A DNA stretch of 64,000 nt from Oscillospiraceae bacterium (GTDB lineage: Bacteria > Bacillota > Clostridia > Oscillospirales > Ruminococcaceae), in the NCBI GenBank assembly GCA_018110925.1, contig JAGAZJ010000016.1:62001-126000 (forward strand). Direction: 5' to 3'. Of this stretch, positions 16,194 to 23,371 are shown one piece after another (position 1 is the stretch's first letter; every line of letters begins with the position of its first letter). The position numbers and the translations under genes are program-made. The notes beneath the pieces were generated by a model, which ran no database searches, was not told where the DNA came from, and saw only the letters and a program-made list of their open reading frames with translations.

Positions 16194-17627
16194 TTGAACA
16201 GTATTTCAGCCGAATTGGACAGGCGTGGGACGGAACGGAAAAAATACGCATACCGCATCTGCTTTGCAGTGTCCCTTTTCTTCACCATCGCTCTGATCGT
16301 GCTTATGAAGCACTTTCGGCTCTACTCTCTGCCCTTCAACATGACATTCAACCTTGGGGCGGATGTGGTAAGTCTGGGTGTCTGTACAGTGCTTCTTTTC
16401 AGCTTTATGCAGGATGAAGCGGGGCAGAGCGACTATACACGCAAATTCGTTCTGCTAATCACCGCTACCGCCTCCGTCCTCTTTTCAGATGCCTGCTGCT
16501 GGCTGGTGGAGGGGCGGCCGCAGATGAGGATATACAACATCATCGCCAATACAGTTAACTTCACAAATGCGGCACTTCTCATATGCTTTCTGTGGCGGTA
16601 TATCTATGCAGCTTTGAAACCGAAATGGCGGATAATGCACTTTGTGAACAGGTTGATGGTGATCCTGCTGATACCTGACGTCTTCTTCTGCCTTCTCAAT
16701 CTCTTCGCACCCCTTTATTTCTGGGTAGATGAAAATGGCGTGTACAGCCGTCTCGGTCTATTTCCGGTGAGCCAGATATACCCGATGACCGGACTGTTCT
16801 TTGCCGTCCTCACTCTTATAGTATCAAAGGAACCTGTAAGAGACAGGATAGTTATCGCCATGTTTACGCTGATACCTATGGCCAATCAGCTTATAACGGG
16901 GTACAAATACGGCTACTCCACTCAGTATCCTGCCATGCTCATATCTATCGTTCTTGTGTACGGCGTGCTGGTGCAGAAGCGTGAAAAGGAGCTTATCAGC
17001 ACAGAAAAGGAACTGTATGAAGCCAAGGTATCCATAATGGCCACACAGGTGCAGCCTCACTTTGTATACAATGCTCTGACATCTATCGCCATGATGTGTA
17101 CTATCGACCCTGATACCGCACAGGAAGCTACGATCACATTTGCAAAGTATCTGCGCACCAATATGGATTCACTAAAACAGACAGCCCCTGTAAAGTTTGA
17201 GGCGGAACTTGAGCATCTGAAAAAGTATCTGTACATCGAAAAGCTCCGCTTTGCGGATAAGCTGAATATTGAGTATGACATCACCGCAACTGATTTTCTT
17301 ATCCCCCAGCTTTCTGTACAGCCCATCGTGGAGAATGCCGTAAAGCACGGTGTGGGTATGAAGAAGAAGGGCGGCACTGTGACGATCGCCACCCGTGAGA
17401 CAGACACGGATTATGAAGTCATAATATCCGACGACGGCGTGGGATTTGACGTATCTGCGCCTCAGAAGGATGACGGACGTTCACATATAGGCATGGAAAA
17501 TACCCGCACACGCCTGAAAGAGATGTGCGGAGGACGACTGGATATACAAAGCACTGTGGGTGAAGGTACGACTGTGACCATAATACTTCCGAAGGAGGAA
17601 CAGACAAATGAGGATACTGTGTCTTGA
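16194..17627 (+). CDS. Membrane sensor histidine kinase (LytS/AgrC-like class)
   Basis: The start is TTG at 16194, placed 7-8 nt behind GGGGAGG; the in-frame ATG at 16173 would put that Shine-Dalgarno inside the gene. 477 residues. About seven hydrophobic helices fill residues 15-255 with almost no extracellular domain, as in sensors of small or membrane-borne signals. A short coiled coil follows, then a His_kinase domain with QVQPHFVYNALTSIAM (phospho-acceptor His) and a HATPase (QPIVENAVKHGVG, DDGVGFDV, GMENTRTRLKEM). A -10 TATAAT lies near 16135. It lacks the TGCAAA box, so it is probably not under its own regulon's control. It overlaps the response regulator by 20 bp. Likely the sensor for the secreted-protein array. 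Confidence 0.9.
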   Translation: MNSISAELDRRGTERKKYAYRICFAVSLFFTIALIVLMKHFRLYSLPFNMTFNLGADVVSLGVCTVLLFSFMQDEAGQSDYTRKFVLLITATASVLFSDACCWLVEGRPQMRIYNIIANTVNFTNAALLICFLWRYIYAALKPKWRIMHFVNRLMVILLIPDVFFCLLNLFAPLYFWVDENGVYSRLGLFPVSQIYPMTGLFFAVLTLIVSKEPVRDRIVIAMFTLIPMANQLITGYKYGYSTQYPAMLISIVLVYGVLVQKREKELISTEKELYEAKVSIMATQVQPHFVYNALTSIAMMCTIDPDTAQEATITFAKYLRTNMDSLKQTAPVKFEAELEHLKKYLYIEKLRFADKLNIEYDITATDFLIPQLSVQPIVENAVKHGVGMKKKGGTVTIATRETDTDYEVIISDDGVGFDVSAPQKDDGRSHIGMENTRTRLKEMCGGRLDIQSTVGEGTTVTIILPKEEQTNEDTVS

Positions 17628-18390
17628 TGATGAGCCGCTGGCTCTGAAAATGCTGGAAAAATGCGTCCGTGAGGTCAAGCCCGAAGCTGATGTGGCAGGG
17701 TTTGACGATCAGGACGATCTGCTGGAGGATGCCGGGAAGAACGGCTGTGACATTGCTTTTCTCGACATACACATGAGAGGCATGGATGGCGTGGAAGTCG
17801 CAAAGAGGCTCAAAGGCATAAATCCGAAGATGAACATAATCTTTGTGACGGGATTTTCCGAATACAAGGGCGATGCCATGGACATGAAGGCAAGCGGCTA
17901 CATCATGAAGCCCGTGACAAAGGAGGACGTGGAAAGAGAACTGTCCGATCTGCGCTTCCCCATTGTGCCGCAGAAGGGCGCACTCCTGCGTGTGCAGTGC
18001 TTTGGCAACTTTGACGTATTCACTCCGAAAGGCGACCACGTCCGCTTTGAACGCAGCAAGGCAAAGGAAGTGTTCGCATACCTTGTCCATCAGCACGGAG
18101 CATCATGCACGACAAGGGAGATCTTCGCCATCATCTTTGAGGATGAACCGTATGAGAAGAAACTGCAGAACCTGCTCCAGACCTATATCTACTCCATGAT
18201 AAAGAGCCTGAAGGAGATAGGGGCTGACAGTGTCATAGTGAGAAGCTACAACGCCCTTGCGGTCAACGTAGATCTTATCGACTGTGACTACTACCGGTTC
18301 AAGCAGCTCGATGCGGGTGCGATAAACAGCTATGAGATAGAATACATGAGCCAGTATGACTGGGCGGATTTTCTCTACAACGGATATTGA
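17608..18390 (+). CDS. Response regulator with SARP-like winged-helix output
   Basis: 260 residues. Receiver domain at 1-115 with the acidic pair LDDEP, phospho-acceptor Asp in FLDIHMRGMDG, VTGF and the lysine in MKPVT. The C-terminal part (about 128-215: LLRVQCFGNFDVF, VRFERSKAKEVFAYLV, TREIFAIIFED, NLLQTYIYSMIKSLKE) matches the OmpR-type winged helix of SARP/AfsR-like activators; the BTAD bundle after it is short. SARP proteins bind direct heptamer repeats spaced 11 bp just upstream of the -10. Exactly such repeats (YTGCAAA) precede the neighbouring secreted-protein genes. Translationally coupled to the kinase. Not a LytTR regulator, despite the LytS-like kinase. Confidence 0.88.
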   Translation: MRILCLDDEPLALKMLEKCVREVKPEADVAGFDDQDDLLEDAGKNGCDIAFLDIHMRGMDGVEVAKRLKGINPKMNIIFVTGFSEYKGDAMDMKASGYIMKPVTKEDVERELSDLRFPIVPQKGALLRVQCFGNFDVFTPKGDHVRFERSKAKEVFAYLVHQHGASCTTREIFAIIFEDEPYEKKLQNLLQTYIYSMIKSLKEIGADSVIVRSYNALAVNVDLIDCDYYRFKQLDAGAINSYEIEYMSQYDWADFLYNGY

Positions 18391-18450
18391 TCCTCTTCGG
18401 AACAAAAAACAAATGTGATCTGAGGACAACAGCAATACGGGTTGTATCCC

Positions 18451-18475
18451 TCCGATGATACTGTGTATCATCGGA
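18451..18475. other. Perfect 11-bp hairpin downstream of the kinase/regulator operon
   Basis: TCCGATGATAC-tgt-GTATCATCGGA, about 60 bp after the regulator stop. There is no T-run directly after it, so it may be a processing or attenuation structure instead of a simple terminator. Between 18476 and 18680 I see no gene. Confidence 0.5.
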
Positions 18476-18683
18476 GACTGAGCAAGGGCGAAAGCAGCAG
18501 CTTAACCTGCTTGAAGGCGTAATCTGACGAACAGCTGCTACGTCAATGAAACAAAGCAGATCCTGAAAAATGCCGAAACAATTGCCGAAGCGGGTAATGC
18601 CAAGTGTCCGACTTTAATGTTTATATCTGACGGAAAATGAATGAGTATTATTGTGCGCCATAACAGTACAGCAGATCATGACA

Positions 18684-18717
18684 AAGCCCCTTCACCATTA
18701 ATACGGTGAAGGGGCTC
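18684..18717. terminator. Strong hairpin, probable terminator
   Basis: AAGCCCCTTCACC pairs with GGTGAAGGGGCT around an 8-nt loop and is followed by CATTTCATT. It is likely the end of the upstream plus-strand transcript. Confidence 0.6.
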
Positions 18718-18899
18718 ATTTCATTATCCTCAATATCTGTTCAACAGATAAATATCTATCAATATAGGTTCTCTGCTACGGGATTTCTAATTGAGGGAAT
18801 AATAACTTGATTTTTGCATTAGTACTTTTATAATCATAACAATGCTCGTGCTGTACAATTTTGGCGATCATGGTGGCCAATTAGAGCGAAATAATCACA

Positions 18900-19260
18900 A
18901 TGGATATATACGCAGAGATCCGGAAGTTGCACATAGAAGGCTGCAGTGAGAGAGTTATTGCCAGAAGGCTTCAGATCCATCGTAAGACAGTACACAAATA
19001 TATTAACGGCAGCATAATGCACGGAGAACGAACGGTTCCGACCGAAAGTTCTCTCCTGTGCTCACACAGGAAGTCAAGAAATTCATAGCCAACCGTCAGG
19101 CGGAGCCTGATTTGGGTTATGGTGGCTTTCTGATGGAGGTGATGCGCCGTGAGCTGGAGAAACGTCAGGAAAATCAAATAATGAGCAGGCTGGCGAAAGC
19201 AGCATTTCCATTTGAAAAGACACTTGATGAATTTCAGATGGATCATCTGAACTCTTCGGT
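18900..19260 (+). pseudogene. Decayed IS21-family transposase (IstA start joined to IstB piece)
   Basis: The frame from 18900 reads MDIYAEIRKLHIEGCSERVI...HRKTVHKYING, the helix-turn-helix start of IS21-family IstA. It is frameshifted near 19050, then continues as VLTQEVKKFIANRQAEPDL (IstA). Near 19127 it jumps directly into LMEVMRRELEKRQENQ...FPFEKTLDEFQMDHL, which belongs to the IstB helper ATPase. Over a kilobase of the element is therefore missing, and the copy is dead. Confidence 0.75.
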
Positions 19261-19304
19261 ACAGTTGTTTCAACCTGTATCCAGTAGTTTCAAAATAAAA
19301 CGCA

Positions 19305-19397
19305 TTATTTTTGATCGATAAGATTTACAGGGTGCATTATTTTGGGTTTAGGCTTGGTTTGTTTGGCGATTACCTTACGTTTGCTTTTTCTTGACAT
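19305..19397 (-). CDS. 30-codon ORF with Shine-Dalgarno in a hairpin
   Basis: ATG at 19397 follows a GGGGGAT Shine-Dalgarno; the product is Lys/Arg-rich (MSRKSKRKVIAKQTKPKPKI and about 10 more). A TATAAT sits upstream near 19455. The segment CCCCTTAGAGT in the leader can pair with ACTCTAGGGGG, which includes the ribosome-binding site. Basic N-termini behind such hairpins are common in transposase genes, so this may be the stump of a transposase cut by the neighbouring IS21 relic. A functional peptide is possible but unproven. Confidence 0.4.
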   Translation of the reverse strand: MSRKSKRKVIAKQTKPKPKIMHPVNLIDQK

Positions 19398-19491
19398 AAA
19401 ATTATCCCCCTAGAGTTCACGCGTTTTGTTGTTTCGTGTGTCTACTCTAAGGGGATTATATCATTCAAATTACGTAAATATTTTTATACTT

Positions 19492-19584
19492 TTACTGAAA
19501 ATCATTAAGAAGAATGTGATATAACAATTTCTTACTATTTTTGAATATCAACATCGTAGCATTTGTTTTTCTACATTTATACAT
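19492..19584 (-). CDS. 30-residue peptide gene with consensus promoter and RBS
   Basis: ATG at 19584 lies behind AAGGAGGATAACT. The peptide is MYKCRKTNATMLIFKNSKKL plus ten residues ending NDFQ: basic with an apolar middle. Upstream is a consensus promoter (19630-19659). Nothing recognisable follows in the same direction, apart from the hairpin-controlled ORF at 19397. It could be a leader peptide left from a lost gene, a small membrane-active peptide or a signal. I do not recognise it. Confidence 0.45.
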   Translation of the reverse strand: MYKCRKTNATMLIFKNSKKLLYHILLNDFQ

Positions 19585-19629
19585 AGTTATCCTCCTTGAA
19601 ATATTTGGGTACATATTCCATTTACATTT

Positions 19630-19659
19630 ATTATACCACCAAAGACCGGGTAATGTCAA
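19630..19659 (-). promoter_or_regulatory. Consensus promoter of the 30-residue peptide
   Basis: Minus strand TTGACA (19659-19654), 18-bp spacer, TATAAT (19635-19630) with an upstream TGG (extended -10 position), about 45 bp before the ATG. Confidence 0.75.
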
Positions 19660-19739
19660 TAAAAACTGTAATCCAAGGAAATCAATATTCCCCAATCACC
19701 CTCGTGATCATCTGAGGATCCATAAGGCACTCAACATGG

Positions 19740-19890
19740 TATTTGAGACTGCAGTTCAATGCTCGCCCGGCGAAGAAGAATAACGAAACTCACTTTGGCT
19801 GCAAAGACCGCATCAAATGCCACGCAAACCGCAAGCCCTTAACCAATTATGGAGCGACCGATGCGTCGCTCCATACTTAAATTCATTTCT
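19740..19890 (+). pseudogene. Fragment of an IS5-family transposase
   Basis: One plus frame across about 19757-19885 reads ARPAKKNNETHFGCKDRIK, then CHANRKPLTNYGATDASLHT. This corresponds to the conserved KNNETHYGYKNH...ITNYTVTDASVHDS segment of IS5-group transposases. The rest of the gene is gone. The end near 19857-19875 also holds a GGAGCGACcgatgcGTCGCTCC hairpin. Confidence 0.7.
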
Positions 19891-19930
19891 GCCTTTACGG
19901 CACAAACAAAACGCTCACATCGCTGCAAGC

Positions 19931-22900
19931 CTATGTTATCAGGCTTTCAAGTGTCGAGAACAGCGCATCATTGTCGATAGGCTTGCTGAGATGTGCATTC
20001 ATCCCTGCCTGCAAACTTCTTTGCACATCCTCATCAAAGGCGTTTGCAGTAAGGGCTATGATAGGGACTGTAAGTGCATCTGTGCGGTCAAGGGAGCGGA
20101 TGAGCGAAGTGGCTTCAAGCCCATCCATTTCCGGCATTCTTATGTCCATGAGTACAGCATCATAATGACCTGTATCGCTGGCAGCAAACTTTTCCACCGC
20201 CTCCCTGCCGTTGCGTGCGGTGTCAACGTTTATTTCCCGCATAGCAAGTATCATTGTCATGATCTCGGCGTTTATCTCCACATCCTCTGCAAGAAGTATG
20301 TTCCTGTTTTTTAGCTCTGCCTTGTGAGGCTGCTGTTTTGCGGCATTCTTCCGCCGCAGAGCGCTCCGGAATTCTTCTATAACGTTGTTTGCAAATATAG
20401 GTTTGGCTATAAAGCTGTCAACACCGGCTTCAAGTGCATCTTCAAGCACATCATCCCATTTGTAGGCAGTGATTATCACGATGGCGGATTCATTGCCGAC
20501 TATCTTTCGTATATGTCTTGTAGTCTCTATCCCGTCCATTTCCGGCATTTTCAGATCAATGAGTATAAGATTATACGGCTCACGGCGCACATGATGTACC
20601 TTGACCTTTTCTATCGCATCAGCCCCGGAACAGGTCGATTCACAGGAAATGCCGATCTTTTCAAGTATGAGTTTAGCGTGCTCACAGGCAACAGGGTCAT
20701 CATCAACTACCAGCACGCTCATGGTCTCGGGAGATATATCCGGGTCGTCCGCCGATGATATGCATTTGTCGGTACATTCAAGCGTTACGGTAAATGTGAA
20801 AACAGAACCTTCACCCTTTTTGCTCTTTACCTCTATATTCCCGTTCATCATCTCAACGATATTTTTGGTGATGGCAAGCCCTAACCCCGAACTGCTGAAT
20901 TTGTTCGTAGCCGTGCTGTCCTCCTGACTGAACAGGTCGAATATATGCGGCAGATAATCCTCGCTGATACCAATGCCGTTATCTGATACTGTAAACCGCA
21001 ATGTACATTTACTGTCAAATCTTGCCGTCTGCTCAACCTGAAATTCAACATTTCCGCCCTCCGGTGTGAATTTCACTGCGTTTCCGAGAATATTTATAAG
21101 CACTTGCTTCAGCTTCATGCCGTCACCTATGTAATAGTCGTCGACAATGCCTTTGATGTGGCAGTTATAGGTGATACCTTTGTCCATACTCTGACCGGTA
21201 AACATGGTGTTTATCTGTTCAAGCAGAGAGGAAAAGGAAAACAGCTCATTCTTTAATGTCAAACGTCCGGATTCTATCCTTGACATATCAAGTATATCGT
21301 TGATAAGTTCAAGCAGATGCTTGGCCGAAACACCTATCTTTTCAAGATAATCCCTTGTCTGTGCAGGTATATCCGGATCGCTGAGTGCTATGCTGTCAAG
21401 TCCGATTATCGCATTCATGGGCGTTCTTATCTCATGGCTCATGCTCGACAGAAAAGCGGTTTTTGCCTTGCTTGCCGCCGTTGCCGCTGTGAGCGCATCG
21501 CTGAGTGCCTGACTTTGTGTCATCTGCTCTCTCATCTCTGCATCAATGTCGGTAAATCCAACACCTATGGCATGGATATGGTTGTCGGTACGTTCCTGCA
21601 AGCTGCGCACTCCGGCGATACGGAGCATCTCGAAGCTCTCCTCACCGTTTTTTACTATGGGATAGCGGTAGGTCAGTACATTCTCTGTTTTAAGACGGCT
21701 CTTTATATTTTCCGTATCTATAAACTGCAAAAAGCCCTCTCTTGCGCTGTCCGACACCATTTCACCGGCGTAGCGTCTGAATCCTTCGCTGAAAGAAAAC
21801 TCATCACCGATCTGCGGGCCCTCCTGTACGGCGGCAGAAGAACGGTAGCATATGCATTTATCCGTATCAAGGTCGGCAAAGTAAACGCTCCTGTAATCAG
21901 AGGCAAGAGCGGTTATCATATAATTCTGCTGGGTACGCTGCTGTTCCTGCCGCAGCAGTTCAGCCTGCAGTTCGAGGCGGTTCTCAAGCTCTTCCTGTTT
22001 GATACGGCTCTCGGTCTCGCTTTTTTCCTTTTCTACAGCAAGCATGACAGTACGTTTGTTCTGATAGAAAAGGATGAAAAAGAACAGGATCATGATCACG
22101 GCTGTCAGTCCTGTGCGAACCAGGCTTCTAAGAATTATTCCCCTTGAAACACTGCCTATCTGTTCGTTTATAATGTTCTCACGAATAAGATATGTGAGCA
22201 TCCAGTCTGTTCCGGTGATGCGTACATATGAGAGCGATTCCCGTGTGCCGTTATATGTAAAGGAAACAACGCCGCTCACACCGTTTTTGTAATCCTCTCT
22301 TACTTTTTCGGCAGAACCGCCGTTTTCAAATTCAGCCCGTTCTAAAGCAGAGAGCAGATTGTCCTCGCTTGCAAGACCGCCAAGCACCATATTCGTAAGT
22401 GCAGTGCCGTCTTTGGTGTATATATTGCAGAAAGTGGTGCCGTTGTTGTCAGACAGCAGAGAGACACCATCAAGCATGGTGTCCATGTCGATCTCCATGA
22501 AGCAGACGGTAAGCCTTTTACCGTTGAACACCATATCATCAAGCGGTACTGCTATTATGACATTTTTGCTCTTGCTTTCTGTATCTGTAAGCCCTATCTG
22601 CGGTTCTGACAGGTTCAGATAGTCTATACTGTATACGTCAATATCGTTTCTGGTGCCCGCAGATGTATAGATGAGACCATCAGCATCTACAAAGGCGAAT
22701 TTTTCAAGTGTAAACAGCTTTTTCATCCGTGCCTGATACGCCTGTAAATGCTCGCTGTCACTCAGATCGTCTTGAGTCATCATTTCCACGGCTGTTTCCA
22801 GATCTGATATATGGCGGCGCAGTGTAGCATCAACTACCTGTTCCCGTCTTCCTGCCAGCTCATCAAGGTAAAAGAGACTTACAGAGGAAACTGCCTTTTC

Positions 22901-23014
22901 GGTGTCTTCCTTTGCCATATATCCTGTCCATATCGTGCCGAGCACGAGGATCGCAGCTATTATCATACTTCCTGCCACGATCACCGTTATCGCCTTTTTA
23001 CTGCTAATATCCAT
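19931..23014 (-). CDS. Hybrid sensor histidine kinase with two receiver domains
   Basis: 1027 residues. TM helix at about 8-32; an extracellular sensor of about 255 residues resembling a Cache domain (YTSAGTRNDIDV, MEIDMDTMLDGVSLL); TM helix near 300-318; coiled coil; a PAS-like region (370-490). HisKA has His527 in FLSSMSHEIRTPMNAIIGLD, then a HATPase (ILGNAVKFTPEGG, DNGIGI, GLGLAITKNIVEMMNG). Receiver 1 is near 770-885 (ILIDLKMPEMDG), receiver 2 near 905-1025 (VLMDIRMPEMDG). It is last in an operon behind a separate Hpt protein (12-bp gap) and a REC-GGDEF-EAL protein. The family relays phosphate His-Asp-His-Asp; here the Hpt step is provided in trans by the neighbour. Confidence 0.93.
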   Translation of the reverse strand: MDISSKKAITVIVAGSMIIAAILVLGTIWTGYMAKEDTEKAVSSVSLFYLDELAGRREQVVDATLRRHISDLETAVEMMTQDDLSDSEHLQAYQARMKKLFTLEKFAFVDADGLIYTSAGTRNDIDVYSIDYLNLSEPQIGLTDTESKSKNVIIAVPLDDMVFNGKRLTVCFMEIDMDTMLDGVSLLSDNNGTTFCNIYTKDGTALTNMVLGGLASEDNLLSALERAEFENGGSAEKVREDYKNGVSGVVSFTYNGTRESLSYVRITGTDWMLTYLIRENIINEQIGSVSRGIILRSLVRTGLTAVIMILFFFILFYQNKRTVMLAVEKEKSETESRIKQEELENRLELQAELLRQEQQRTQQNYMITALASDYRSVYFADLDTDKCICYRSSAAVQEGPQIGDEFSFSEGFRRYAGEMVSDSAREGFLQFIDTENIKSRLKTENVLTYRYPIVKNGEESFEMLRIAGVRSLQERTDNHIHAIGVGFTDIDAEMREQMTQSQALSDALTAATAASKAKTAFLSSMSHEIRTPMNAIIGLDSIALSDPDIPAQTRDYLEKIGVSAKHLLELINDILDMSRIESGRLTLKNELFSFSSLLEQINTMFTGQSMDKGITYNCHIKGIVDDYYIGDGMKLKQVLINILGNAVKFTPEGGNVEFQVEQTARFDSKCTLRFTVSDNGIGISEDYLPHIFDLFSQEDSTATNKFSSSGLGLAITKNIVEMMNGNIEVKSKKGEGSVFTFTVTLECTDKCISSADDPDISPETMSVLVVDDDPVACEHAKLILEKIGISCESTCSGADAIEKVKVHHVRREPYNLILIDLKMPEMDGIETTRHIRKIVGNESAIVIITAYKWDDVLEDALEAGVDSFIAKPIFANNVIEEFRSALRRKNAAKQQPHKAELKNRNILLAEDVEINAEIMTMILAMREINVDTARNGREAVEKFAASDTGHYDAVLMDIRMPEMDGLEATSLIRSLDRTDALTVPIIALTANAFDEDVQRSLQAGMNAHLSKPIDNDALFSTLESLIT

Positions 23015-23026
23015 TACAGCTCCTGT

Positions 23027-23362
23027 TTAAAGGCAGCGCAGTTTTTCAAACTGTGCCTTGATCTCTTGTAGAAGTTCGGAATAGTCGGTATCTGTCCTGC
23101 TGCGAAGCAGCTCTGTCATTTCAACGACAGGTGCTGTGAGCGGATCCAAAGAAAGATTTGCCAGAAGTCCTTTAAGTGCATGGGCTGTTTCAAACGCACC
23201 GTCAAGATCCTTTTGCGAAAGCTGACGTTCCAGAAGTTCTATCCTTGTGTCTGCTGATGCTTTGCCGATGAGCATGAGATAAAAGTCTTCCTTTCCCATA
23301 CAGCGTGCAAGTCCCGTATCCACGTTTGCACCATATTCTCTCAGTGTATCTATATTCAGCAT
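23027..23362 (-). CDS. Hpt (histidine phosphotransfer) protein
   Basis: 111 residues, all helical. The phospho-acceptor is His61 in FETAHALKGLLANL, the classic Hpt motif, followed by LDPLTAPVVEMTELL. Single-domain Hpt proteins carry phosphate between a hybrid kinase's receiver and a downstream receiver. The gene sits between the REC-GGDEF-EAL protein (9-bp gap) and the hybrid kinase (12-bp gap), so the likely route is hybrid kinase to Hpt to the receiver of the c-di-GMP enzyme. That route is inferred from gene order. Confidence 0.9.
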   Translation of the reverse strand: MLNIDTLREYGANVDTGLARCMGKEDFYLMLIGKASADTRIELLERQLSQKDLDGAFETAHALKGLLANLSLDPLTAPVVEMTELLRSRTDTDYSELLQEIKAQFEKLRCL

Positions 23363-23371
23363 ATTTACCTC

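Noticed and set aside
15848-16288. 146-codon minus-strand ORF upstream of the kinase
   Set aside because: It crosses the kinase start and the orphan promoter, has no ribosome-binding site and no similarity to the array.
17608-18390. LytTR-type regulator, as usual for LytS/AgrC-like kinases
   Set aside because: The output domain has winged-helix SARP-like motifs and none of the LytTR beta-domain pattern.
18476-18683. Possible structured RNA after the response regulator
   Set aside because: Only the hairpin at 18451-18475 is convincing; the following 200 bp shows no further conserved pairing I can support.
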